A DNA stretch of 47,289 bases from Firmicutes bacterium UBA5388 (GTDB lineage: Bacteria; Bacillota; UBA4882; UBA10575), in the NCBI GenBank assembly GCA_002409975.1, contig DHOO01000035.1, forward strand, positions 42,177 to 89,465, given 5' to 3'. Positions 34,204-43,037 of this stretch are shown here, piece after piece; position 1 is the first letter of the stretch; every line of letters starts with the position of its first letter. Both the position numbers and the translations under genes were made by a program. The notes beneath the pieces are model-generated. The model saw only the letters and a program-made list of their open reading frames with translations, searched no databases and was not told the DNA's origin.

Positions 34204-35523
34204 TTACAATCTCCGTAAAGCCAGTAATGATTGAACAACCTTTTCCCCGCTACCCCTTTGCAGTCCGGTAGGAAGACCGTAATACCGGTAAGAGTCTGTA
34301 AGCTCATATCCTCCCTCGTCGTAGGCTGGTTCTGGTGCGACATAACCGATACAACCATTGGTGTAACCCAGAATAAAGAGCGATTTACCCTTTCTAGCCT
34401 GCTTCAACATCAACCCGAACTCAAAGAAAAATTCTCCAGGCAAAGTATAAAATTCACAATCACCAATGGAAAAGACAGTAAGCTCAAGAGGAATTTCTGT
34501 TTTCAACCCGTGTCTTTCCGACCGGGTTTTCATTGCTTCAGCCCATTCCGCCATGAGTAGAGCTTCTTGCGTTTCTCCGTAACTCCCTCCTGTCTTCTTC
34601 AGCTCCTGGTATTTTTTATCCCAATCTAATTTCATCTTGGCGTATTCCTCTGGTGAAGGAATCTTCTCCACCGAAAGGGTAATCATTCTGCTATCGACTT
34701 TTAGAAAAGGAGCGAGCGCCTCGCTGGCTGTCTCCACCGCCTTCATTACCTCCCCAGCCAGAATTCGTCCCAACCTTTGAGCTTCAGCAAAGGTTCGTTT
34801 ATTCCCTGAAGTCCCGTTAATACTAGCCCTAGCCTGATGTCCGGTGTTAATATTACCGGCCGCCCCGTTCGCAAAAACCACTAACGCTCCAGGGTACAGA
34901 GAGGAAAGAGTTTCCCGGAGATAATAGGGATAATCAGCTGAAACCAGCAGGTTATCCGGTCCGAGAACCACCGGGTGACACGCATAATTAACCAATATTG
35001 CCTTTGTCCCCATCTCCCCCTTGAAGCAGAGAACCGATACCTCAGGATCTGTCGGTCCTCCTAATTGACGACGGTTTTTCCCCACCAATGGACATTCGCT
35101 TCGTCCGTAAAAGGCTTTTACTGGTTCTTGTTGTTTGTCTGCTTGATAGATCGCACCCGCCAGACTTTGAACCAAAAAGGAAAGATAAGATTCATCTGGT
35201 TTCCCTAAAAAACCCCCGCGCAACACTGCCGGACCGGCATGAGTATGAATGGCGCCAATAATAATCCGCTCCCCCGGAATCTCGGTCAACTTGGCCGCTG
35301 CCTGTCGCACCTCAGAGATAAGAGCAGCATCGACTCCAATCAGATCCGTCATCACCAAAGCCAGCTTTTCATCTCCGTCACAAAAGACTAGAACATACGC
35401 AGTTAGCCGATCATGAACACCGCTAACTGTTCCCTGACGCGCTACAAAACCGCCCATCTCTGCGCCTAAAGGAGGGGTGATATCAACCTTAGCGGTTCCT
35501 AGCATCAATGTCTGCTGTTTCAT
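34204..35523 (-). CDS. neutral/alkaline ceramidase-like amidase, cytoplasmic (copy 2)
   Basis: A 439-aa paralogue of the protein at 3020-4336. Conserved are GFVARQGTVSGVHD, IHTHAGP (metal His pair), NYACHPVVLGPDN, LPGEFFFEFG and GYVAPEPAYDEGGYEL. The position of the ceramidase catalytic Ser reads GAAGNINTGHQ, again without Ser. There is no signal peptide. The ATG at 35523 follows AAGGAG by 9 nt; the TTG at 35532 is less likely. It is the first gene of module B and lies 111 bp before the rpiR-like gene. Together with copy 1 it indicates a dedicated intracellular amidase subgroup. Confidence 0.78.
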   Translation of the reverse strand: MKQQTLMLGTAKVDITPPLGAEMGGFVARQGTVSGVHDRLTAYVLVFCDGDEKLALVMTDLIGVDAALISEVRQAAAKLTEIPGERIIIGAIHTHAGPAVLRGGFLGKPDESYLSFLVQSLAGAIYQADKQQEPVKAFYGRSECPLVGKNRRQLGGPTDPEVSVLCFKGEMGTKAILVNYACHPVVLGPDNLLVSADYPYYLRETLSSLYPGALVVFANGAAGNINTGHQARASINGTSGNKRTFAEAQRLGRILAGEVMKAVETASEALAPFLKVDSRMITLSVEKIPSPEEYAKMKLDWDKKYQELKKTGGSYGETQEALLMAEWAEAMKTRSERHGLKTEIPLELTVFSIGDCEFYTLPGEFFFEFGLMLKQARKGKSLFILGYTNGCIGYVAPEPAYDEGGYELTDSYRYYGLPTGLQRGSGEKVVQSLLALRRL

Positions 35524-35547
35524 TCTCCTCAACTCCTTTTCACTAAG

Positions 35548-35570
35548 TTTTTTAATATAACTAAGTATTT
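35548..35570 (-). promoter_or_regulatory. shared AT-rich upstream motif (ceramidase-like copy 2)
   Basis: A T-run then AATATAACTAAGTATTT, similar to 14125-14147 and 27929-27951. It lies 25-47 bp before the start, so here it is probably inside the core promoter (TATATT on the minus strand). Confidence 0.35.
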
Positions 35571-35763
35571 AAACCGTTCCAGATCTATCCTTTCTAAATC
35601 ATGACTCTCTTAAAACAAAACTTTATAATTTCGTACCCTTTCCGCAAAAGTCAAACCGGGAATATTTTCTATAAAGTGGATACTAAATAAAAGCCCAACT
35701 AATAAGGGGGCGAAATCTAAAAATTTTTATCAACCTTACAAGGACTTTCCAACTAACCGAGTC

Positions 35764-38700
35764 TCACGCCCCTACCTCCGTGGCGTTCTTCTTGATGCTG
35801 TCAATAATACTGACAATCTTTATTGCCGTCTCCGTCGGGAAAAGATCAACAATACTGCCGATCGACTCAAAAGGCTCTTCCTGTAAAGCCCGACGCTCCA
35901 TAATCCCGTTTTTCACCACATAATCGACGATGGTTTTCACAAACCGACTCTGTTTGCTATCTAGGTTTTGGTCGTTTAAAAACTCCGAAAACGCCTCATT
36001 GGCGGCCATCTGATCCAACCCGACAATACTACGAACCAAGATGCTTAAAGGAGTATCTCCAAACTCCTTAAAATAATCATCCTTGGTTCCCACTTCTCCC
36101 CATAGAATCTTCTCCAATTCCATAAAGTCTTTTTTATCCAAAGGTTTATTATGTTTTAGCTTATAGATCGCCATATGGTCCTGATGTTCTCGGATATACT
36201 GGTTGACTTTTTTCTTATAATCCTGAAGATCCTCCACCCGAAACTCGCCTGGACACTCCTGGGTCGTTATTATTTCATCGCTAAAATCCGTATAATAGAT
36301 GGCGTGGGCTTCTTGAGCAATAAACTTGATTAACTCCCGTAATTCTTTCCGCACCATTTCATAATCGGAGATCTCGGCGAAATGCCAAAATTCATTGGTT
36401 CTAACTCTCTCAATCAGCTCCTGTTTCGCTAATACCTGCGGAATAGTTCCTAATTTGGATAGCTGGTAAGCGGTCTTAACCACCTGTTCCTTGTGATAGT
36501 TAACATTTTTCCCGAGCAGTTCACCAAGTTCAATAGTGAAGATAAGATGGTCAAAACGTTTAGCCGGCTCATCATCGTCGCTAGGTATGATCAACGGGGT
36601 AAGATGCTCTTTAATTTCATTAAGATCCAGGTCGCCCAGGTGTTCCCAAGCTGCTTTGACGCTATACTTTTCCACCTGTTTCAGATGCCGCTTCACCACA
36701 AAATGGCGCCTGTTTAAGCGGCTAATCTCCCCGATCATCTCCTCCACCAGCCGGTTTCTATAAGAAATATGGGGTTCTTGTTGGTAAGCGAACCGCTCAA
36801 GTTTCCTAATCAGTTCCAGTTTTATATTAAAGATCCGCTCAGTAATACTGGGCGCCACCTGTGTTTCTTTCCCTTTGATCTTGAGTCGGAAAAACTCAAA
36901 ATTACCGCAGAAATCAAAGATCAAAAACCTCTCCTTGGGTAACCCCACACCAAATAAGTCCGGACAAAGACGGGTTCCCCGCCCAATCATCTGCCAAAAC
37001 TTCGCTTTGGACATAACCTTTTTGAAGAAAACCAGGTTGACAACTTCGGGGATATCAACCCCGGTATCAAGCATATCCACAGAGACAGCGATCTGCGGTA
37101 AGTTTAGGGGACCAGCGAAAGTATCCAGGAGACTCTGCGCATAGTTTACGTAATGATCGATTACCCGGGCAAAATTACCGTGATACTCGGGATAAAGCGC
37201 ATTAAAGCGTTCCACAATAAACTCAGCGTGCCGATGATTCTTGGCGAAGATAATGGTCTTCCCCAGCTTATCACCACCCTCCACCTTAATTCCTTTTTCC
37301 ATCAACGTGGCCAGGACTTTATCGACTGTATCCTTATTAAAAAGCCAAGAGTTCAGAGCCTGACTGGAGATGAAATCCGGCATCTCATCGTCAAAGGTCT
37401 CCTCATACAGGGCCTGTTCTTCCTCATTCAGCTCGTCGTAGTGAATCCCTTCTTCCAAGAATTTTAATTGGGTTTCAACTAGATCAAAGTAAACAAGGTA
37501 TTGATCTTTGACCGCCCGTTCCAGTTCATAGGCATATGTAGGCACATTATCCTCCAATTCAAAAACGCGGTAAGTATTCTTGTCAAGATCCGCCTTGGGC
37601 GTGGCGGTCAGCCCCACCAGTAAAGCGTCAAAATAGTCAAAGATCGCCTGGTATTTCTGGTAGATACTCCGGTGTGATTCGTCGATAATAATCAAGTCAA
37701 AATGCCCAACGGTAAAAAGCCTCATCCCATCCTTGGCCTTTGTCTCATCGATGGCGTTCATCATCGTGGGATAGGTGGAAAAGACCACCCGGCTCTCGGG
37801 ATTATCTTTACTCTCCAACAGGTTACAGAGGGACAGATTTGGAAGGTGAAAATTGAAAGCATTCTTCGCCTGTCTGACCAGAGCGGTCCGGTCCGCCAGA
37901 AATAAGACGTTTTTAACCCATTCATGCCGTGTCAAGACGTCAATCAGTGAGATCGCCACCCGCGTCTTCCCGCTACCGGTCGCCATCACCAACAGAGCCT
38001 TCCGGTCGCCGGCGGAAAAAGATTCACAGATCGCCTTGATCGCTTCTTTCTGGTAATAACGATTGGTAATTGCCTCACTGATCCTTATATTCTTCAGAGG
38101 GGCGCGGCTGGTCCGCCGGTTAATCAGCAACTGCAATTCTTCTTGGGCGTAAAACCCTGAAACTTGCCGCTGAGGATAGGAGCTGTCATCCCAGAAATAA
38201 GTCTCAAACCCGTTGGTGCAGAAAAGCACCGGTCTCTGGCCAAACATCCGCTCCAGGCAATCCGCATAGAGCTTCGCCTGCTGCTGCCCGATTTTTGGGT
38301 CCTTGCTGGTGCGTTTCGCTTCCACCACCGCCAGAGGCTTGCCGTTTTTCCCGAGCAGGACATAATCAGCGGCTCCTTCTCCGGTTCCGTAAGGCATCCC
38401 GGTGACCGGATACTCCTCAATACAATCCTCCCCAAACTTCCAACCCGCATCCCGAAGGTCGAGATCAATATAGCGTTTTCTCGTCTCAAACTCGCTGATC
38501 TCATCTACCTTAAACACTGTCTCCCTCGTATGCTCTTCCCGGGCTTGACGCAGTTCTTCCCGTAACTTTTCATTCTCAGAGATGATATCTTTTAACTTCT
38601 GATCAGTAGCGCCCAGCTGATGATAGAGTTCCTCCAAGTCCTTTTGGTCAATCTTCCGTTCCTCACCGGTTGGCAACAGCGCCTCATCAAACTTCGTCTC

Positions 38701-39093
38701 CGTATGATCTCTGGAGTAACAGTAATCCACCCACGAGACAAACTGATGGAGATTATACAAAGACAAGACCGCGTCCGCCCTGCGGATCCCTTTACCGGTA
38801 TGGGCAGCCTGATTCCCGAGGGTGACAATATATTTGAGCAAAGGAAAAAGTTTTGGGGCCAAGATATCCCGAAAGCTCCGGTTATGGATCAAACTGGAGA
38901 GGTTGTCCTGATAAGGGACTTTCAGATACCCATCACAACTATACACCCACCGCACCGCCAACTCCAACGCGCGCCGCGCTAAAATCGCCGTTGCTGAAGG
39001 ACTGGTGGCAATCGTCTTCTCTGCCTCCAGACAAGAGCCACTAAAGCTCTTAAAACTGGGATTCTTTTCTAGAAATGCAAAGTTGGAAGTCAT
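35764..39093 (-). CDS. hsdR: type I restriction enzyme R subunit with N-terminal DUF4145-like domain
   Basis: A 1109-aa subunit for DNA translocation and cleavage. The N-terminus (about 1-130; ARRALELAVRWVYSCDGY, LGNQAAHTGKGIRRADAV) resembles DUF4145. A coiled-coil follows (about 150-190), then the nuclease site with D243 and E258-x-K260 (PLAVVEAKRT). SF2 helicase motifs follow: MATGSGKT (370-377), IIDESHRSIY, LVGLTATP and QMIGRGTRL. The C-terminal domain contacts the methylase. The gene appears intact and ends the minus-strand order hsdM-hsdS-hsdR. GGAAGGG precedes the ATG. Confidence 0.94.
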   Translation of the reverse strand: MTSNFAFLEKNPSFKSFSGSCLEAEKTIATSPSATAILARRALELAVRWVYSCDGYLKVPYQDNLSSLIHNRSFRDILAPKLFPLLKYIVTLGNQAAHTGKGIRRADAVLSLYNLHQFVSWVDYCYSRDHTETKFDEALLPTGEERKIDQKDLEELYHQLGATDQKLKDIISENEKLREELRQAREEHTRETVFKVDEISEFETRKRYIDLDLRDAGWKFGEDCIEEYPVTGMPYGTGEGAADYVLLGKNGKPLAVVEAKRTSKDPKIGQQQAKLYADCLERMFGQRPVLFCTNGFETYFWDDSSYPQRQVSGFYAQEELQLLINRRTSRAPLKNIRISEAITNRYYQKEAIKAICESFSAGDRKALLVMATGSGKTRVAISLIDVLTRHEWVKNVLFLADRTALVRQAKNAFNFHLPNLSLCNLLESKDNPESRVVFSTYPTMMNAIDETKAKDGMRLFTVGHFDLIIIDESHRSIYQKYQAIFDYFDALLVGLTATPKADLDKNTYRVFELEDNVPTYAYELERAVKDQYLVYFDLVETQLKFLEEGIHYDELNEEEQALYEETFDDEMPDFISSQALNSWLFNKDTVDKVLATLMEKGIKVEGGDKLGKTIIFAKNHRHAEFIVERFNALYPEYHGNFARVIDHYVNYAQSLLDTFAGPLNLPQIAVSVDMLDTGVDIPEVVNLVFFKKVMSKAKFWQMIGRGTRLCPDLFGVGLPKERFLIFDFCGNFEFFRLKIKGKETQVAPSITERIFNIKLELIRKLERFAYQQEPHISYRNRLVEEMIGEISRLNRRHFVVKRHLKQVEKYSVKAAWEHLGDLDLNEIKEHLTPLIIPSDDDEPAKRFDHLIFTIELGELLGKNVNYHKEQVVKTAYQLSKLGTIPQVLAKQELIERVRTNEFWHFAEISDYEMVRKELRELIKFIAQEAHAIYYTDFSDEIITTQECPGEFRVEDLQDYKKKVNQYIREHQDHMAIYKLKHNKPLDKKDFMELEKILWGEVGTKDDYFKEFGDTPLSILVRSIVGLDQMAANEAFSEFLNDQNLDSKQSRFVKTIVDYVVKNGIMERRALQEEPFESIGSIVDLFPTETAIKIVSIIDSIKKNATEVGA

Positions 39094-39129
39094 AACCGGC
39101 CCTTCCTTTCAACTTTTAACACTCTATGG

Positions 39130-40317
39130 CTAGAGCTCACCTCTGAAAGCCTTCTGCATCAGGCTGTTAAAGTAATTATCCATCTCCGTAAGACTTTTTT
39201 CGAAAAGCTGTCTTTGCTGTTCGGTTTCTTCGACAATGCGGGCAAATTGGTTTTGGAGGGAGAGCGGGGGAAGAAGAACTGGAAAACATTTTAATTGCCT
39301 AGAGTTTATTGTAGCTATACCAGTTGTTTGTTTTGCCGAACGCAAGAAATAATTCTTCCCATATAAACTCCCTATTAATTTAGATAAGTATTCTGGATTT
39401 AATATTTTCTTATTTGTCCTAACTCGAAAAATATGGTTTTGATGAATACAATTTTGTATTTCATTATGCCAAACTGACCCACGACCTAATTTGTCTGGAT
39501 CTCCTCCTTCGGTTAGAAGCAAATCACCATCTATTAACTGATATTTACTTTGTTCATATGCGTATACTTCAATGGTTTTAATGTCCTTTATATCAATATA
39601 CCCATCCTGCACATTTGCAACACGTAAATATGGTAAAGTAATAATCTCGTTACCAACTAATTTCCGGCCCTTTGTAACACCAGATATAATACTTGATAAC
39701 TCCTCTAAAGATTTAGCTTCCCACCCCTTCTCATTCTTCACCGGATCCCCAAACATCTCCAAAAAAACGCTCTGCAGAAACTCATCCAAAAGCCTGATCG
39801 ACTTTTGCCGCTTCTTCCTTACCGCATCCGCCTTGTCCAGAATCGCCGCAATACGTTTTTGTTCAGTAAGAGGGGGGAGGGGGATTTTATATTTTTTAAG
39901 AAAATCAACAGGTACTCTTTTTTGTCCCGCAGTACCTGTCATGTTTTTTTCTGCAATTTTACGAAAAATAGGGTTCCATATCATATAAAATAAATAGCAA
40001 CTATCAACCTTTTCTCCAGCTCTTAGAACGTGAAATTCTGTCGAACCAAATCCAATTTGATATTTTAAATTACATGCATGAACCGCTTTTCCATTTTCCA
40101 TACAAGGAGTTATCTTTGCAAGTAAAACATCTCCTTCTTGAAAATAAGTATAACCCTTAACAACATCAGCTAAAATACGTTCTTTTTGATAATTTAATAC
40201 TCCCTTTTCAGAAACTGCATCCATGGGAAGAAAAGTTACAGGCATATTATCTTTTTTCGACGAGTATTCAATTTTGGGATTAACCTGAGCAATCTCTTCT
40301 ATCGCTATTCTCTTCAT
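39130..40317 (-). CDS. hsdS: type I restriction-modification specificity subunit
   Basis: A 395-aa protein with two target recognition domains, about 1-150 and 200-350. The first ends in PLPPLTEQKRIAAILDKADAVRKKRQ, the central spacer helix, and the second in LLPPLSLQNQFARIVEETEQQRQ, the C-terminal helix. These half-repeats are the normal circular arrangement and set the half-site spacing of a bipartite target. The ATG overlaps the hsdM stop by 4 bp (ATGA), so translation is coupled. The second domain is AT-richer at DNA level than the flanking spacers, as is usual for exchanged recognition domains. Confidence 0.92.
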   Translation of the reverse strand: MKRIAIEEIAQVNPKIEYSSKKDNMPVTFLPMDAVSEKGVLNYQKERILADVVKGYTYFQEGDVLLAKITPCMENGKAVHACNLKYQIGFGSTEFHVLRAGEKVDSCYLFYMIWNPIFRKIAEKNMTGTAGQKRVPVDFLKKYKIPLPPLTEQKRIAAILDKADAVRKKRQKSIRLLDEFLQSVFLEMFGDPVKNEKGWEAKSLEELSSIISGVTKGRKLVGNEIITLPYLRVANVQDGYIDIKDIKTIEVYAYEQSKYQLIDGDLLLTEGGDPDKLGRGSVWHNEIQNCIHQNHIFRVRTNKKILNPEYLSKLIGSLYGKNYFLRSAKQTTGIATINSRQLKCFPVLLPPLSLQNQFARIVEETEQQRQLFEKSLTEMDNYFNSLMQKAFRGEL

Positions 40318-41768
40318 CCCACCATCTTCTCCAACTCATCTAATTCCTTCCCAATCTCCGCTTCCAACTCCTTGAGCCTCTCCAAGATCACCTGCGGCTT
40401 CTCATACTCCACTTCTTCGTATTCGATCTCTTTATACCTGTTAATCGACAGATCATACCTGTTGGTTACAATCTCATCCTTCGGGACCAAGAAAGACTGC
40501 TCTGTTCGTTTCCTTGTTTCTTCGTCTTTGAGGTTCTTAAAGCGGGTAATAATATCTGGAATATCATTTTCTTCGATCTCGTTACGCTTATCATCCAATG
40601 AATAACCGTCGGCTTTCATATCATAAAACCAGACCCGGTCCGTGCCGCCGGCGCCGGTTTTGGTAAAGATGATAATCGCGGTGGAGACGCCGGCGTAAGG
40701 TTTGAAAACACCGCCGGGCATGGAGACAATCGCTTCCAGTTTGTGTTTTTCTATGATCTCTTTTCTAAGCGCCACATGCGCTTTGGAGCTTCCAAAAAGG
40801 ACCCCGTCGGGGACAATCGAGGCGCAGCGTCCGCCGGTTTTAAGGATACGTAGAAAGAGAGTGAGAAATAGAAGCTCGGTCTTTTTGGTTTTAGTTAGTT
40901 GTAGAAGGTCTTTTGAAACGGCGTTGTAATCAAGAGAGCCTTTAAACGGTGGATTGGTCATGACCAACGTATATTTGCCGATATCGGTATTCTGTTCTGA
41001 AAGAGAATCTCTATAATCAATATTGGGATTATCTACTCCGTGAAGCATCATATTCATGGCCCCAATCCGGAGCATAGTCCGATCCATATCGTATCCATAA
41101 AACATGGTGTTGTTAAAATGATTCCTTAAATCCTGAACATAAAAAAGATCGCTGTGGTTTTCCCGTAAGTAATCCCCGGCATTAACCAGAAAACCGGCGG
41201 AACCGGCAGCCGGATCGCAGATGATATCCTGGGGTGAAGGTTGCATCAACTCCACCATCATCTTGATAATATGACGGGGAGTCCGAAACTGCCCGTTAGT
41301 GCCGGACTGGCTAATCTTAGAAAGCAGGTACTCATAAAGATCACCCTTAGTGTCCCGCTCATCCAGGGGCAGAGCAGAAAGGCCGGTCACGATCTTCTCC
41401 AGCATTTGGGGGGTGGGAATGATAAAGATAGCGTCCGACATATACTTAGAGTACGCCGAATCCTTATCAGCATGCAAGGTTTTGATAAAGGTGAAGACTT
41501 CCTCGGAGACGATTTTATACATCACCTCCGCCGGTTTATCTTTAAAAACACCCCAGCGTAGGTATTGCTTATCTTCAGGGAAAATTCGTTTGTGCTCAAA
41601 GCTTAAAAGACTGGCTTCTTTTTGCCGTTTTTCTTCAATTTCATCCAAACCACGGATAAAAAGAAGATAGGTAATCTGTTCTATGACAGATAAAGGATTA
41701 GTCACACCGCCAGTCCAGAATATCTCCCAGACACGGTCGACTTTATTTTTTAGCTCTCCGGTAATCAT
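40314..41768 (-). CDS. hsdM: type I restriction-modification N6-adenine methyltransferase subunit
   Basis: A 484-aa protein with an N-terminal helical HsdM domain (WEIFWTGGVTNPLSVIEQITYLLFIR). The SAM motif is CDPAAGSAGFLV (184-195) and the catalytic motif is NPPF (272-275). The sequence SGTNGQFRTPRHIIKMMVELM before motif I is typical. C-terminal helices bind HsdS. AGGAGG lies 5 nt before the ATG. It is the first gene of the hsd operon; the 341-bp upstream gap shared with yfcE carries repeat fragments. Confidence 0.94.
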   Translation of the reverse strand: MITGELKNKVDRVWEIFWTGGVTNPLSVIEQITYLLFIRGLDEIEEKRQKEASLLSFEHKRIFPEDKQYLRWGVFKDKPAEVMYKIVSEEVFTFIKTLHADKDSAYSKYMSDAIFIIPTPQMLEKIVTGLSALPLDERDTKGDLYEYLLSKISQSGTNGQFRTPRHIIKMMVELMQPSPQDIICDPAAGSAGFLVNAGDYLRENHSDLFYVQDLRNHFNNTMFYGYDMDRTMLRIGAMNMMLHGVDNPNIDYRDSLSEQNTDIGKYTLVMTNPPFKGSLDYNAVSKDLLQLTKTKKTELLFLTLFLRILKTGGRCASIVPDGVLFGSSKAHVALRKEIIEKHKLEAIVSMPGGVFKPYAGVSTAIIIFTKTGAGGTDRVWFYDMKADGYSLDDKRNEIEENDIPDIITRFKNLKDEETRKRTEQSFLVPKDEIVTNRYDLSINRYKEIEYEEVEYEKPQVILERLKELEAEIGKELDELEKMVG

Positions 41769-41786
41769 GGGCGCCTCCTATGTAGA

Positions 41787-41806
41787 TTTAAGGAATTGCA
41801 TAATTC
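41787..41806. repeat. solo repeat end upstream of hsdM
   Basis: TTTAAGGAATTGCATAATTC matches the ends at 12372 and 23309. It is itself near-palindromic (GGAATT, GCAT, AATTCC) and sits just before the hsdM ribosome site. Confidence 0.6.
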
Positions 41807-42020
41807 CGTTACATTAATTAAATTTTATGATATATTCGACATCTTTATCGAAATTACCTGCTGGTATAGATGGAGCAAAAGGTACAACCCTTAGTGTATT
41901 TTATTTGTTTCAGTCAATCTGGTAACCTGCTTTATGTATTTTTTGCTAAAGGAAAATACTAAACAACAACGAAACGTTAAGGTTAAGGTTAAGACCAACT
42001 TGATTTGGGGCAGCGAAATA

Positions 42021-42067
42021 GGCAATCAATATATTGCGGCGTGATAGTTAAATATAAAGACAACACA
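42021..42067. repeat. repeat core fragment upstream of yfcE
   Basis: GGCAATCAATATATTG followed by GATAGTTAAATATAAAGACAAC aligns to 14031-14067 (GGCTATCAATATATTG, then ATAATTAAATCAAAAGACAAC). With the solo end at 41787 it may be the remains of one element spanning about 280 bp; the rest of the 341-bp gap (41769-42109) shows nothing else recognisable. Confidence 0.55.
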
Positions 42068-42109
42068 CTTAGATCGAATGAGCTGAGCAGATATGAAGGA
42101 GTGTTTTTA

Positions 42110-42661
42110 ATGAAAATTGGAGTGATCAGCGATACTCACGGCTCGGTCAGCGCCTGGGAAAAAGCTTACAGTAAATACTTAGTCCATACTGATTTAATAA
42201 TCCACTGTGGGGATCTCCTTTATCACGGACCGCGGAACCCCCTTCCCAATGAATATAAGCCTAATGAATTATGTGCCCGCTTCAATGCCCTGAAAAAACC
42301 AATTGTCTTTGTCCGGGGCAACTGTGATGCGGAAGTCGACCAAATGGTACTGGATCATCCGCTGGAGTCGCCCTATGCCCATCTTTTCACCGATCGCCGG
42401 CGGATTTTAGTCCATCATGGCCATAAAACCGAATTACCGGCCAAAGCAACCGTTAATTACAATCTAATCATCTCCGGCCATACCCACCTCCCCGGCATCA
42501 AAAAAGAAAACGGGGTTATTCGTTTAAACCCCGGCAGCCCTTCCTTACCGAAGAATGATACGAAAACCCCAACAATCGCCATCGTCGAAGAAAATGCGAT
42601 TACGATCTGGAATATTGACGCCGGTGTAGAAATGCAGAGGGTAGAAGTGGAATTCAAATAA
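42110..42661 (+). CDS. yfcE: YfcE/MJ0936-type metallophosphoesterase
   Basis: A 183-aa calcineurin-like phosphodiesterase. Metal-binding motifs are SDTHG (residues 7-11), IIHCGDLLYHG, VRGNCD, LVHHGH and ISGHTHLPG. The C-terminus has the RLNPGSPSLPK segment of the family. It hydrolyses small phosphodiesters in vitro; its cellular role is unclear. The ATG at 42110 has GAAGGAG upstream, and upstream in-frame codons fall in repeat sequence. Bases 42501-42587 of this gene recur at 45596-45682 beyond the methyltransferase locus. Confidence 0.88.
   Translation: MKIGVISDTHGSVSAWEKAYSKYLVHTDLIIHCGDLLYHGPRNPLPNEYKPNELCARFNALKKPIVFVRGNCDAEVDQMVLDHPLESPYAHLFTDRRRILVHHGHKTELPAKATVNYNLIISGHTHLPGIKKENGVIRLNPGSPSLPKNDTKTPTIAIVEENAITIWNIDAGVEMQRVEVEFK
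42501..42587 (+). repeat. direct repeat, left copy (within yfcE)
   Basis: This 87-bp stretch encoding KKENGVIRLNPGSPSLPKN and onward matches 45596-45682 with three mismatches (at 42559, 42571, 42584). It contains a CGGGGTT...AACCCCG hairpin. Confidence 0.9.
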
Positions 42662-42790
42662 TGAGCCGGGATTTTTAAACGTTTTCAAATTCTTCTTTTC
42701 CTTCGTCGGGGGCGAAATAACTTACTTGATGATCATCCTTTAAAAAATAACAAACAATAAAGCAATGATCACTATAGTCCAGCTGATTAA

Positions 42791-42850
42791 CATGGTAATA
42801 GATTTTTTAATTTCTTCACCTTCTAACTAAAATCTATTACCATGCTGTTT
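42791..42850 (+). terminator. long perfect hairpin with T-tract
   Basis: CATGGTAATAGATTTT (42791-42806) and AAAATCTATTACCATG (42829-42844) form a perfect 16-bp stem with a 22-nt loop, followed by CTGTTTTTAT. It is plausible as a terminator after yfcE or as an insulating structure for the downstream defence operon; the stem is unusually long for a plain terminator. Confidence 0.5.
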
Positions 42851-42908
42851 TTATATTATTTAGATCGCAATAGACCTTAAAACATTCATCAATAAACCTT
42901 TAAGAACC

Positions 42909-42936
42909 TTGCTTTTGGCCAGAATTATGGTAAACT
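42909..42936 (+). promoter_or_regulatory. candidate promoter of the methyltransferase operon
   Basis: TTGCTT (42909-42914), 16-nt spacer and an extended -10 TGGTAAACT ending at 42936, about 100 bp before the start at 43038. Identified by eye. Confidence 0.4.
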
Positions 42937-43037
42937 AAAGCAAAGGCGAACTTGTGTTTGGTTGTTATCTGATTTAAACCTCCTTATACAGGTATTTTCG
43001 AAATAAACGGCGAATATCTGTTTGGGAGGGCTTTTAC

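Larger units (their letters stand above)
42662..43037 (+). other. non-coding gap between yfcE and the methyltransferase fusion
   Basis: The 376-bp gap holds a long hairpin at 42791-42844 and a promoter candidate at 42909-42936. No ORF with a good ribosome site was seen. It lies inside the interval bounded by the 87-bp direct repeats. Confidence 0.6.

Noticed and set aside
35764..39093. Several long plus-strand frames opposite hsdR and hsdM
   Set aside because: They are antisense shadows with no ribosome sites and no recognisable protein features, while hsdR and hsdM have all family motifs.
42740..42825. Possible tiny membrane peptide on the minus strand (MLISWTIVIIALLFVIF)
   Set aside because: Only 17 codons with an ATG inside the long hairpin stem and no properly spaced ribosome site. 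Hydrophobic chance ORFs are common in AT-rich DNA.
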